Shown piece by piece: positions 31,664 to 41,484 of a stretch of DNA of 64,000 bases. Source of the DNA: an uncultured Pelagibacteraceae bacterium (lineage in GTDB: Bacteria; Pseudomonadota; Alphaproteobacteria; Pelagibacterales; Pelagibacteraceae); assembly GCA_902596375.1 (NCBI GenBank), contig CACJTU010000002.1, positions 62,001 to 126,000 of the forward strand. Reading direction: 5' to 3'. The notes under the pieces were generated by a model. That model was not told the DNA's origin. It worked only from the letters and a program-made list of their open reading frames with translations, and searched no databases. Every line of letters starts with the position of its first letter. The stretch's first letter is position 1. Made by a program: the position numbers and the translations under genes.

Positions 31664-33015
31664 GCGAGGAAATTTTAATAGTAGACGACAACGCTGACAT
31701 CAGAAATATAATTAATGAATTAATTTTAGATGCTGGTTACAAAACTCGTTTAGCAGCAAATTACAATCAAGCACTTGCTGAAATAGATAAAAAATTGCCC
31801 AACGTTGCAATTCTTGATGTTAAATTAGATAAGGGAGACAATGATGGTATTGAGCTACTTTCACATATTAAATCTAAAAATAAAGATATACCTGTTATAA
31901 TTATATCTGGTCATGCAAACATTGAAATGGCTATAAAATCTTTGCAGCACGGTGCTTTTGAATTTATAGAGAAACCATTTGATCAAGAAAGATTAATTAA
32001 TTTTGTCAAAAGAGCAGTTGAAAATTTTAATTTAAAAAAACAAAATAGAGAATACGAAAGTAAATTATTTTCATCTTATGAATTAATAGGAAACAGTAAA
32101 AATATAGTAAATATAATTGATCAAATTAAAAAAATATCAATAACTGAAAGTAGAGTATTTATAAGTGGGCCCTCAGGTTCAGGAAAAGAATTAATTGCTA
32201 GAAAAATTCATAAGGCTTCTACAAGGAGCAAAAATCCTTTTATTGTCCTAAATGGTGCTTTGCTAGATATCAACAAGTATGAATTAGAATTATTTGGTGA
32301 AGAAAAAGAAAATGGGTCTATCTCATATGGTGCTTTAGAGAAAGCTAATAAAGGAACACTTTTAATTGATCAAGTTTCAGAAATACCACTGGATATACAG
32401 TCAAAAATATTAAGAGTTTTAATTGATCAAAAATTTAAAAGAGTAAACGGAAGTAATGATGTAAGTGTGGATGTAAGATTAATTTGCTCATCAAGTAAAG
32501 ATTTAAAAAAAGAAATAGAAATTGGAAATTTCAGAGAAGATTTATTTCATAGAATAAATGTTTTTGAAATAAATATTGAACCATTAAATCAAAGAATTTC
32601 AGATATACCTTTGTTAATTAAATATTTTTCAAAAAAAATATCTGAAAATTATAAAATTAAAGAATTAGATATAGATGAAAACAACAGTTACATACTTAAT
32701 CATAATTGGCATGGTAATGTGAGAGAGTTAAGAAATTTGATAGAGAGAATAGCAATATTACAACCTGACACTAAAGATAAAATTTCAAATATTATTAAAG
32801 AATCTTTAAAAAATACAAATTTTGACGATCAATTGGCTGAAAATAGCCTTTCTGTGCCATTAAAAGAAGCTAGAGAAAAATTTGAAAAAGAGTATTTAAC
32901 TATTCAACTAAAAAAGTTTAATGGAAATATTTCAAAAACAGCAAATTTTGTTGGAATGGAAAGAAGTGCATTACATAGAAAATTAAAAGGTTTAGGCATC
33001 AAAGAATTTAATTAG
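31660..33015 (+). CDS. ntrX: NtrX-type response regulator (REC + degenerate AAA+ + Fis-type HTH)
   Basis: REC domain (ILDVKLD), GPSGSGKELIARKIH Walker A, HRINVFEI, HNWHGNVRELRNLIERI, Fis-like HTH at C-terminus. Confidence 0.9.
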   Translation: MSEEILIVDDNADIRNIINELILDAGYKTRLAANYNQALAEIDKKLPNVAILDVKLDKGDNDGIELLSHIKSKNKDIPVIIISGHANIEMAIKSLQHGAFEFIEKPFDQERLINFVKRAVENFNLKKQNREYESKLFSSYELIGNSKNIVNIIDQIKKISITESRVFISGPSGSGKELIARKIHKASTRSKNPFIVLNGALLDINKYELELFGEEKENGSISYGALEKANKGTLLIDQVSEIPLDIQSKILRVLIDQKFKRVNGSNDVSVDVRLICSSSKDLKKEIEIGNFREDLFHRINVFEINIEPLNQRISDIPLLIKYFSKKISENYKIKELDIDENNSYILNHNWHGNVRELRNLIERIAILQPDTKDKISNIIKESLKNTNFDDQLAENSLSVPLKEAREKFEKEYLTIQLKKFNGNISKTANFVGMERSALHRKLKGLGIKEFN

Positions 33016-34407
33016 ATGAATATAATCATTTGTGGAGCTGGAAGAGTAGGGTTTACTATAGCTAAACAGCTAAGTGAACAAGGTCATTCTATAACTGTTA
33101 TCGACCCTTCTAGTGAAGATATTCAAAAAATTGATGATGCTTTGGACGTTAAAGCTATAGTAGGAAAAGGCACTTATCCTTCAATATTAGAAAAAGCTAA
33201 CGCAGCTGAGACTGACATGATTATAGCAGTCACTAGAAACGATGAAATTAATATGCTTATTTGCCAAATAGCTTTTTCGATTTTTAATATTCCAAAAAAA
33301 ATAGCAAGAATAAGATCTCAAGATTACTTAAATCCAAAATTTACCAGAGTTTATAATAAAGAAAATTTACCAATAGATGTTATTATTTCACCCGAGATTG
33401 AAATTGCTAAATCAATTCAAAGAAAACTCGAGGCTCCTGGAGCACTAGATAGTGTTCCATTTGCTGAAAATAAAATAAGATTATTAGAGATTTTAATTAA
33501 TGAAAACTGCAAACTAATTAACATCAAACTAAACGATTTAACAAAGAAACACCCTAATTTAGATGCAAACATTATTGGAATAATAAGAGATGAAAAATTT
33601 TTAATTCCCAAGAAAAATGACGATGTCAGAAAAAATGATAAAATTTATGTAATAATTAATTCTTCTCAAATGTCAGAAACTTTAGAAGTTTTTGGTCATA
33701 ATGAAAAAATATCTAAAAATATACTGATTGTTGGTGGAGGAAATATAGGTTTTAATCTAGCAAAAAATATAGAAGAAACTTTGGATGCAGCACGAGTTAA
33801 AATTATTGAAAAAAATAAAGAAAGAGCCGAATTTCTTGCTAGTGAATTAAATAACACTATTGTTATCAATGGTGATGCTTTAGATGAAGAGGTTCTAGTA
33901 GAGGCTAATTTACAAGAAGCTGAAACAGTTCTTGCTTTAACAAATGATGATGAAGATAATTTGATGGTAAGCGTTCTTGTTGAAAAATTTGCAAAGGATG
34001 AAAAAGATGTGGATGACAAAAGAACAATGGCTCTAATTAATAAGCCTAATTATTCTTTATTGCAAAACTCTTTAAAAATTGACGATCTTATTGACCCAAG
34101 AATGAATACAGTCTCAAGTATCTTAAAACATATCCACAAAGGAACTATAGAAACTGCTTACACAATTATGAATGGTGAATATGAAGTAATTGAAGCTGAA
34201 ATTATAGAAACATCAGAGCTTATTAATAAAGAATTAAAAAATTCAAACTTACCAGATGAGATAAGAATTGGAGCGGTCTTAAGAGAAAATAAAATTATAA
34301 TACCTCGATCAAATTTTGTTTTTCAAAAAGAAGATAAAGTTGTTTTTTTAGCAAAGAAAGACTCAATTTCAGTAGTAGAAAATATATTTAGAATTAGTTC
34401 TATTTAA
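33016..34407 (+). CDS. trkA: Trk potassium uptake system NAD-binding protein TrkA
   Basis: Two RCK/TrkA_N repeats: IIICGAGRVGFTIAKQLSEQGHSITVID and ILIVGGGNIGFNLAKNIEE. Confidence 0.95.
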   Translation: MNIIICGAGRVGFTIAKQLSEQGHSITVIDPSSEDIQKIDDALDVKAIVGKGTYPSILEKANAAETDMIIAVTRNDEINMLICQIAFSIFNIPKKIARIRSQDYLNPKFTRVYNKENLPIDVIISPEIEIAKSIQRKLEAPGALDSVPFAENKIRLLEILINENCKLINIKLNDLTKKHPNLDANIIGIIRDEKFLIPKKNDDVRKNDKIYVIINSSQMSETLEVFGHNEKISKNILIVGGGNIGFNLAKNIEETLDAARVKIIEKNKERAEFLASELNNTIVINGDALDEEVLVEANLQEAETVLALTNDDEDNLMVSVLVEKFAKDEKDVDDKRTMALINKPNYSLLQNSLKIDDLIDPRMNTVSSILKHIHKGTIETAYTIMNGEYEVIEAEIIETSELINKELKNSNLPDEIRIGAVLRENKIIIPRSNFVFQKEDKVVFLAKKDSISVVENIFRISSI

Positions 34408-34411
34408 TTAA

Positions 34412-35818
34412 ATGTCATTTTTTAGAGTAAAGTATTTAAGTTTCTTTTTTATATTAATATCTATTTTTTCTTTTTTTAACATTATTTATTCATATTATTT
34501 TAGTTTATATCTAAATCTAAATACATATTATTTTAGCTTAGTAATTTCTGCAGCTCTTGGAATAATTTTTTATAAAATTAAAACTGATACCAAAAAACCT
34601 ACAATATTTGAAAAAATATTAACCGTTTTATTGGGATACGTTTTAATGCCATTGATCTTATCGATACCTTTTTATTTAAGTATTTATAACTTATCTTTTT
34701 TAAATTCTTTATTTGAAGCTGTCTCAGGATTTACTTCGACAGGTTTTACTATCTTTCAAAATATAAAACATATTGATCAAGGCCTAATTTTATGGAGATC
34801 ATCTATACAGTGGATTGGAGGTTTGTATTTTTTATATTCTATTATTTATTTAATTGATATTTATGATGAAAGTTTAAAAAAATCTTTAACTAATTTTTTA
34901 TCTTTTAATTCTACCGAGATTTTAAAACAATCAATTAAAATTCTTTTATTATACTCAGGATTAACTGTATCAATTTTTATTATTTTAAATATTTTTGGAA
35001 TTAGATCATTTAATTCACTAAATTTAGCAATGACAATAATTTCATCAGGTGGATTTCTGCCTTCAAATGATCTTACGTCAATTTTAATAAATGATTTTCA
35101 AATAATTATATTTTCTCTTTTAATGCTAATTTCCTTTTTTAGTATTTTTTTTACTTATAATTTAATTTTTTTAAGAAATAAAAATTTAAATTTTTTTTAT
35201 GAAGACATACATTTATTTTTATATTTTATTGTAGTTATAAGTATATTTTTTGTTTTCTTTAGCTATGATACTAATTTCACATATGGTTTTTTATCTTTAG
35301 TGAGCAGTATTTCAAATATAGGTATCTCACTTGAAGTTGATCAGGCTAACTTACATTTTATATATATCTTACTTGTAATTATCGGTGGATCTTTTTTTTC
35401 TACGAGCTCAGGTTTAAGGTTTTTAAAAATATATTCTTTAACTAAATATTCTGTTAATCAAATTCTTTCATTTAGTAAACCAAAAAATGTATTTATGAAT
35501 AAACTAATTTTTTCAAAAATTAATTTTGATACTAAAGACATAAATAAATATTTTTTAACAATATTAATTTTTGTTATTTCACTTTTTTCTTTAACCATCA
35601 TATTGTCTTTGTCTGATATTCAATTTGAATATTCATTCAAATTAGCTATATTGACATTGATGAACACGGTTAATTCATCTGCTTATGGTCTGTCGGACTT
35701 TGATTTTCAAAATTTACACTTTTTAACCAAATATTTTCTAATATTTTTTATGATTATCGGTAGGGTTGAACTGTTATCTTTATTACTGATTGCTAAAAAA
35801 TTTCTTTTTAAAAACTAA
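34412..35818 (+). CDS. trkH: Trk potassium uptake transmembrane protein TrkH
   Basis: Polytopic, SGFTSTGFTIF, WIGGLYFLYSIIY, GGSFFSTSSGLRFLKIY, IIGRVELLSLLLI; follows trkA. Confidence 0.92.
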   Translation: MSFFRVKYLSFFFILISIFSFFNIIYSYYFSLYLNLNTYYFSLVISAALGIIFYKIKTDTKKPTIFEKILTVLLGYVLMPLILSIPFYLSIYNLSFLNSLFEAVSGFTSTGFTIFQNIKHIDQGLILWRSSIQWIGGLYFLYSIIYLIDIYDESLKKSLTNFLSFNSTEILKQSIKILLLYSGLTVSIFIILNIFGIRSFNSLNLAMTIISSGGFLPSNDLTSILINDFQIIIFSLLMLISFFSIFFTYNLIFLRNKNLNFFYEDIHLFLYFIVVISIFFVFFSYDTNFTYGFLSLVSSISNIGISLEVDQANLHFIYILLVIIGGSFFSTSSGLRFLKIYSLTKYSVNQILSFSKPKNVFMNKLIFSKINFDTKDINKYFLTILIFVISLFSLTIILSLSDIQFEYSFKLAILTLMNTVNSSAYGLSDFDFQNLHFLTKYFLIFFMIIGRVELLSLLLIAKKFLFKN

Positions 35819-35846
35819 TTTAGTATTATATATATCAGTAAATTTT

Positions 35847-35923
35847 GCGCCCTTAGCTCAGCTGGATAGAGCATCGGTTTTCTAAACCGAGGGTCGGAGG
35901 TTCGAATCCTCCAGGGCGCGCCA
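35847..35923 (+). tRNA. tRNA-Arg (anticodon TCT)
   Basis: Cloverleaf: GCGCCCT/AGGGCGC acceptor, anticodon stem TCGGT/ACCGA with loop TTTCTAA, GGTTCGAATCC T-arm, encoded CCA. Confidence 0.95.
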
Positions 35924-36061
35924 TTTCGTCATTTTTTATTGCTATTATTAAAATATTTGTACTTGACTAGAATTCATCTAAAGAAGGTTTTGCTAATTAT
36001 TTTTTCTTGAAGAGCATTTTCTTACATGCTTAAATTAAGAATATTCAAAAGTAATTTTGAA

Positions 36062-36079
36062 TTATTTGTTAACAAATAA
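36062..36079. promoter_or_regulatory. 18-bp perfect palindrome upstream of aapJ (possible operator)
   Basis: TTATTTGTTAACAAATAA is its own reverse complement; lies 21 bp before the aapJ ATG. Confidence 0.35.
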
Positions 36080-36100
36080 AAATAACTAAAAGGAAGAATA

Positions 36101-37141
36101 ATGTTTAAATACTTAAAACAATTAACTTCTTTAGTCGCTATGGTTGCAGTGTTGTTTACTTTTACAACAGAAACTATGGCTGCTAAAAAATCTAAAACAC
36201 TTAAAAACACTCAAAAGAAGGGTTTTGTAAGATGTGGAGTATCTCAAGGTCTTCCAGGATTTTCTAATGCTGACGCTGCAGGAAATTGGACTGGTGTTGA
36301 CGTTGATGTATGTAGAGCTGTTGCTGCTGCTGTATTAGGTGATGCAAACAAAGTTAAGTTTACACCACTAAGTGCTAAAGAAAGATTTACAGCTTTAACT
36401 TCTAATGAGATTGATATCTTATCAAGAAACACAACTTGGACTCTTTCTAGGGATGCTGACATCGGACTTACTTTCGTAGGTGTAAACTTCTACGATGGTC
36501 AAGGTTTTATGGTTAGAAAAAATTCAGGTATATCATCTGTAAATGATTTTAAAGATGGTGTTTCTGCTTGTACTAACCTTGGAACAACTACTGAGCTTAA
36601 TATGAGAGATTTCTTTAATTCAAAAGGAATTAAATATGAGCCAGTAACTTTCGAAAAAGCTGACGAAGTTGTTGCAGCATATGATGCTGGTAGATGTGAT
36701 ACATACACAACTGATAAATCTGGTTTAGCTGCTCAAAGAATTAAATTGAGTGCTCCAGATGATCATATAGTTTTACCTGAAACTATTTCAAAAGAGCCTC
36801 TAGGCCCTGTTGTACGTCAAGGTGACTCTGTTTGGGAAGATATCGTAAGATGGTCTCTAAACACTATGATCGAAGCTGAAGAGTATGGTGTTACTTCTTC
36901 TAATGCAGACTCAATGAAAACTTCTGACAATCCAGCTGTAAAAAGATTAGTTGGTGCTGAAGGTGAATTAGGAGCTGCTTTAGGTTTAGATAATGACTGG
37001 AGTTTAAGAATTATCAAGCAAGTTGGTAACTATGGTGAAAGCTACAAAAGAAATATTGCTGACACTGGAATTCTACCTGACAGAGGTCCAAATGAATTAT
37101 GGACTAAAGGTGGAATACTTTATGTACCACCAGCAAGATAA
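36101..37141 (+). CDS. aapJ: General L-amino-acid ABC transporter, periplasmic binding protein
   Basis: VRCGVSQGLPGFSNADAAGNWTGVDVDVCRAVAAAVLGD, LSRDADIGLTFVGVNFYDGQGFMV, DKSGLAAQR. Confidence 0.96.
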   Translation: MFKYLKQLTSLVAMVAVLFTFTTETMAAKKSKTLKNTQKKGFVRCGVSQGLPGFSNADAAGNWTGVDVDVCRAVAAAVLGDANKVKFTPLSAKERFTALTSNEIDILSRNTTWTLSRDADIGLTFVGVNFYDGQGFMVRKNSGISSVNDFKDGVSACTNLGTTTELNMRDFFNSKGIKYEPVTFEKADEVVAAYDAGRCDTYTTDKSGLAAQRIKLSAPDDHIVLPETISKEPLGPVVRQGDSVWEDIVRWSLNTMIEAEEYGVTSSNADSMKTSDNPAVKRLVGAEGELGAALGLDNDWSLRIIKQVGNYGESYKRNIADTGILPDRGPNELWTKGGILYVPPAR

Positions 37142-37160
37142 TTTATCTTAATAAATACTT

Positions 37161-37193
37161 AAAAAGGGCTAGATTTTTCTAGCCCTTTTTTTT
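37161..37193 (+). terminator. Intrinsic terminator between aapJ and aapQ
   Basis: AAAAAGGGCTAGA-loop-TCTAGCCCTTTTTTTT hairpin followed by T-tract. Confidence 0.9.
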
Positions 37194-37210
37194 ATAAGTT
37201 TTGAATTATC

Positions 37211-38356
37211 GTGAATATTAAAAAAATATTACCCCAGTTACTTACACTTCTAGTTGTAATTCTTATATTTGGATTTTTTTCATATAACGCCCAAGTTAAC
37301 ATGGAAAATAGAGGAATTACTTTTGGGTATGGTTTTTTATCACAAGAATCATCCTTTGATGTTCAATTTTCTTTAATTGAATATGATGGTTCTCATTCAT
37401 ATTTTAGAGCTTATTTAGTAGGGTTGTTAAACACTATTTTAGTTTCAGTTATAGGAATAATATTTGCAACTATTATTGGTGTTGTGGTTGGTATTGCAAG
37501 ATTATCAAACAACTATCTTATCAATAAAACTGCTGCGGTTTATGTAGAATTTTTTAGAAACATCCCTTTATTGTTACAAATATTTTTTTGGTATTTTGCT
37601 GCTTTAAGAGCACTTCCATTGCCTCAAGATACAGAACCTATGTTTGGAGTTTTTTTCCTTACTATAAAAGGTTTTTTTGTTCCTTCTTTTGTATGGAATA
37701 ATCTAGATATTTTTATTTATTCTCTAATTGCTGCAATAATTTCAATTATTTTTGTAAGAATTTACGCAAGAAAAAAACAAGAGAACTATGGTATACAAAC
37801 TCCAGTTCTATCAATTTCAATAGGTCTTTTGTTAATTTTACCAATTTTAAGTTTTTTAATAGGAGGTGTTGATGCTTCAGTTGAAATACCTGTAATTAAA
37901 CAATTGTCTCAATCTGGTTACACTTTTGAAGGAGGAATAAAGTTACCACCTGAATTAATATCTCTTGCTTTAGCTTTATCGTTATATACAGCAACTTTTA
38001 TTGCTGAATGTGTAAGAGCAGGTGTTCAAGGTGTTAGTAAAGGTCAAAAAGAAGCTGCTGCTTCTATAGGATTAACTCCTAACCAAGTATTAAAATTAGT
38101 GGTAATGCCGCAAGCTTTGAGGATTATAATTCCACCAACTACTAATCAATATTTAAATTTAACAAAAAATTCATCTCTTGCGGCTGCAATTGCATATCCT
38201 GATCTGGTTCTTGTATTCGCAGGAACTGCTTTGATGCAGACAGGTAGAGCAATAGAAATTGTTTCTATAACAATGTTAACATATTTATCTTTGAGTATAT
38301 CAATTTCAATATTTATGAATTGGTACAATAAAAAAATAGCTATTAAAGAAAAATAA
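37211..38356 (+). CDS. aapQ: General L-amino-acid ABC transporter permease
   Basis: Polytopic; EFFRNIPLLLQIFFWYF, VRAGVQGVSKGQKEAAASIGLTPNQVLKLVVMPQALRIIIPP; GTG start. Confidence 0.94.
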   Translation: MNIKKILPQLLTLLVVILIFGFFSYNAQVNMENRGITFGYGFLSQESSFDVQFSLIEYDGSHSYFRAYLVGLLNTILVSVIGIIFATIIGVVVGIARLSNNYLINKTAAVYVEFFRNIPLLLQIFFWYFAALRALPLPQDTEPMFGVFFLTIKGFFVPSFVWNNLDIFIYSLIAAIISIIFVRIYARKKQENYGIQTPVLSISIGLLLILPILSFLIGGVDASVEIPVIKQLSQSGYTFEGGIKLPPELISLALALSLYTATFIAECVRAGVQGVSKGQKEAAASIGLTPNQVLKLVVMPQALRIIIPPTTNQYLNLTKNSSLAAAIAYPDLVLVFAGTALMQTGRAIEIVSITMLTYLSLSISISIFMNWYNKKIAIKEK

Positions 38357-39798
38357 TGAATAAATTGAATTTTTTACAACCAGATAAAAATAATCTTAAT
38401 ACTTATTTATATACAGGAACAATTCTAGTTGCATTAAGTATATTTATAGTTTTTTTAAATTCTTTTTTTAATAAAGATTTAATTTCTTTTTTACCTGGAA
38501 CTCTCAGTTTCTTTTTGCCATTGATTTTAGGATTTATAGGACTTCATTTAATTAGAATTGATCATTCAGGTTTAAAGTTTTTAGATTCAATTAATAAAAA
38601 TATTAATACTAACAATTTTAATGCTTTTTTATCATTATTAATTGTATTCGTGGTTATCAAATCGCTCCCACCATTATTAAGTTGGTTTATTTTAGATGCA
38701 AATATTGCTGGAGACACGAAAGATGTATGTACAGGTAGTGGAGCTTGTTGGACTTATATTAAAATTTGGTTTAACAGATTTATGTATGGTATGTATCCAA
38801 ATGCTGAGCAGTGGCGTATTAACTTATCTTTTATAGCTTTAGCTTTTCTTGGTACTATTGGTTTCTTTGCTACTGAAAAATTTAAAAAATATTTGACCCT
38901 TTATTATGTAGTAGTTTATCCAGTAATTGCTTTTTTCTTTATTTTCTTTTTTATATCTGGTGGTCCAATATTTTTTGATTTCTCGTATGGAATTATTGCA
39001 GCTGTAATCTCAGTTATAATAGGATTTTTTATTCCTTCAAAATTTAAAATGTATTATTTTATTATAGTTCCGATCACACTCTACATTTTATTAAAATATG
39101 TATTTTTTTATGAAGAACTTATTGAACTTGGTAAATTAGAAGCATTAGAGTGGGTAGAGACAGGTGCTTGGGGAGGCTTGTCTTTAACTTTTATAGTATC
39201 ATTTTTTTGTTTGATTTTCTGTTTTCCAATAGGCTTGTTTTTATCTTTAGGTAGAAGGTCAGATTTTCCAATAATTAAATATTTTTCAATAGGTATGATT
39301 GAATTTTGGAGAGGTGTTCCATTGATTACAGTATTATTTATGTCCTCAGTAATGTTTCCAATGTTTTTACCTGAAGATATGTTTATAGATAAATTAGTAA
39401 GAGTAATCATTGCAATTTCATTATTTGAAGCAGCTTATGTTGCTGAAGTTATCAGAGGTGGTTTGCAAGCACTACCTAGAGGCCAATATGATGCTGCTAA
39501 ATCTTTAGGAATGGGTTATTGGAAAATGCATATTTTAGTAATTTTACCTCAGGCACTTAAACTTGTGATACCTGGAATTGCTAACACCTTTTTAGCGCTT
39601 GTTAAAGATACTCCTTTAATATTTGTTGTTGGACTTTTAGAAATTGTTGGAATGTTAAATCTTGCTAAAACGAACCCAGAGTGGCTAGGTTTTGCGATGG
39701 AAGGTTATGTGTTTGCCTCAGTACTATTTTTTATTATTTGCTATGCAATGAGTAAATATAGTTATAATTTAGAACAAAAATATAAAACGGAAAGATAA
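38356..39798 (+). CDS. aapM: General L-amino-acid ABC transporter permease
   Basis: [69 protein letters not shown]. Confidence 0.94.
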   Translation: MNKLNFLQPDKNNLNTYLYTGTILVALSIFIVFLNSFFNKDLISFLPGTLSFFLPLILGFIGLHLIRIDHSGLKFLDSINKNINTNNFNAFLSLLIVFVVIKSLPPLLSWFILDANIAGDTKDVCTGSGACWTYIKIWFNRFMYGMYPNAEQWRINLSFIALAFLGTIGFFATEKFKKYLTLYYVVVYPVIAFFFIFFFISGGPIFFDFSYGIIAAVISVIIGFFIPSKFKMYYFIIVPITLYILLKYVFFYEELIELGKLEALEWVETGAWGGLSLTFIVSFFCLIFCFPIGLFLSLGRRSDFPIIKYFSIGMIEFWRGVPLITVLFMSSVMFPMFLPEDMFIDKLVRVIIAISLFEAAYVAEVIRGGLQALPRGQYDAAKSLGMGYWKMHILVILPQALKLVIPGIANTFLALVKDTPLIFVVGLLEIVGMLNLAKTNPEWLGFAMEGYVFASVLFFIICYAMSKYSYNLEQKYKTER

Positions 39799-40532
39799 TG
39801 TCAGATAAAATAATACAAATTACTGAAATGAATAAATGGTTTGGTGATTTCCAAGTTTTAAAAAATATAAACCTGGAAGTAGAAAAAAATAAAAAAATTG
39901 TAGTTTGTGGACCATCTGGTTCAGGAAAATCAACATTAATAAGATGTATAAATAGATTAGAAGAGCATCAAGAGGGATCAATTATTGTAGATGGGAATGA
40001 ATTAACAGCAGATACTAAAGACATAGAGAAAATTAGAGCTGAAGTTGGAATGGTATTTCAACAATTTAATCTCTTTCCTCATCTTTCTATTTTAGATAAT
40101 TGTACATTGGCACCAATTTGGGTAAAAAAAATGCCAAAAAAAGATGCAGAGGATTTAGCTATTCAACATTTAGAAAAAGTACAAATTGCAGATCAAGCAA
40201 ATAAATACCCAGGACAACTTTCAGGTGGTCAACAACAAAGATGTGCAATTGCTAGAGCATTATGCATGGAGCCAAAAATAATGTTATTTGATGAACCAAC
40301 ATCAGCTCTTGACCCAGAAATGATTAAAGAAGTTTTAGATGCAATGGTTAATTTAGCAAAAGCAGGAATGACAATGATTGTAGTAACACATGAGATGGGA
40401 TTTGCTAAAGAGGTAGCTGATGAGGTTATATTTATGGATGAGGGAATGATTGTTGAAAGGGCTGAGACTAAAGAGTTTTTTGCTAATCCAAAGAGCGACA
40501 GAACTAAGCTGTTTTTAAGTCAGATACTATAG
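39798..40532 (+). CDS. aapP: General L-amino-acid ABC transporter ATP-binding protein
   Basis: [62 protein letters not shown]. Confidence 0.96.
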   Translation: MSDKIIQITEMNKWFGDFQVLKNINLEVEKNKKIVVCGPSGSGKSTLIRCINRLEEHQEGSIIVDGNELTADTKDIEKIRAEVGMVFQQFNLFPHLSILDNCTLAPIWVKKMPKKDAEDLAIQHLEKVQIADQANKYPGQLSGGQQQRCAIARALCMEPKIMLFDEPTSALDPEMIKEVLDAMVNLAKAGMTMIVVTHEMGFAKEVADEVIFMDEGMIVERAETKEFFANPKSDRTKLFLSQIL

Positions 40533-40722
40533 AAAATATATAATTTTTAAGCAATAAATTTAAATTAAATCAATCGAAATATGTTCATTTTATATTCAAC
40601 TAATGCTTGACAGTATTTTAATTATATTAAGTTTCTTACAAAAAAAAATAAATTTTTCTATTGCAGTAACATTAATAAATAGGTTGAATAGACCTTATAA
40701 AATTTAATTAAGAGGGGTCTTA

Positions 40723-41094
40723 ATGGAAGATAATTTCAATAAACACTTAGGCAATAAGCTTAAGCTAAGAAGATTAGCTTTAGGTTTAACACAGACTAAA
40801 GTAGCAAAAGCAATTAATGTAACATTTCAACAAATCCAAAAATACGAAAAAGGGACTAACGGTGTAAGCTCGATAAGATTACTTCAGCTTGCAAATTATT
40901 TAAAAGTGCCAATTAATTATTTCTTTGAAGATTTTTCGGAATATTTAGTGAATTTAGAAAAATCACAAGAAGGTCACATGAATGTTAATTATAATTTTTT
41001 AGTAAAATTATATTCAGAACTCAATGCTGATCAAAAATTAAAATTTAATAAATCTTTACAAATTTCAGGTTCAGGAATTTCAAAAGCAGTTTAA
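40723..41094 (+). CDS. Xre/Cro-family HTH transcriptional regulator
   Basis: HTH: LGNKLKLRRLALGLTQTKVAKAINVTFQQIQKYEKGTNGVSSIRLLQLANYL; 'gagggg' SD-like element ahead of ATG. Confidence 0.9.
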   Translation: MEDNFNKHLGNKLKLRRLALGLTQTKVAKAINVTFQQIQKYEKGTNGVSSIRLLQLANYLKVPINYFFEDFSEYLVNLEKSQEGHMNVNYNFLVKLYSELNADQKLKFNKSLQISGSGISKAV

Positions 41095-41160
41095 TTAAAT
41101 TTTTAATTAAGACCCTAGATTTTTATTTAAGAGATATTCTTTTTTATAATTTTGATTTTT

Positions 41161-41236
41161 TGGCTCCTCGGGCAGGACTCGAACCTGCGACCAATTGATT
41201 AACAGTCAACTGCTCTACCAACTGAGCTACCGAGGA
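41161..41236 (-). tRNA. tRNA-Asn (anticodon GTT)
   Basis: Reverse complement TCCTCGGTAGCTCAGTTGGTAGAGCAGTTGACTGTTAATCAATTGGTCGCAGGTTCGAGTCCTGCCCGAGGAGCCA. Confidence 0.96.
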
Positions 41237-41286
41237 ATGTAAAAAAGCCAACTTACTTTTTTTTGTAACTAAAACAAGATTTTTTT

Positions 41287-41360
41287 TGGAGGCAACGCCC
41301 GGAATCGAACCGGGATACAAGGATTTGCAATCCTCTGCGTAACCATTCCGCCACGTTGCC
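41287..41360 (-). tRNA. tRNA-Cys (anticodon GCA)
   Basis: Reverse complement GGCAACGTGGCGGAATGGTTACGCAGAGGATTGCAAATCCTTGTATCCCGGTTCGATTCCGGGCGTTGCCTCCA. Confidence 0.96.
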
Positions 41361-41484
41361 ATCTTATTTTTAGCTAATAGCTACAGATGCCTTTTTATAT
41401 TAAATTTTTTCTATTAGTCTATTAAATAACGATCCAAATTGATTATTGTTAATTTAGATTATTAAATTATAAACTTTAACATCA

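Noticed and set aside
40600-40640. TTGACA as a sigma70 -35 element upstream of the Xre gene
   Set aside because: No convincing -10 element at 16-18 bp spacing.
40690-40721. AGACC...GGTCT pairing around the SD of the Xre regulator as a possible RNA switch
   Set aside because: Only 5 bp with a ~21-nt loop in AT-rich sequence; insufficient evidence without covariation.
41144-41362. 72-aa reverse-strand ORF
   Set aside because: It is a translation through the tRNA-Asn and tRNA-Cys genes.
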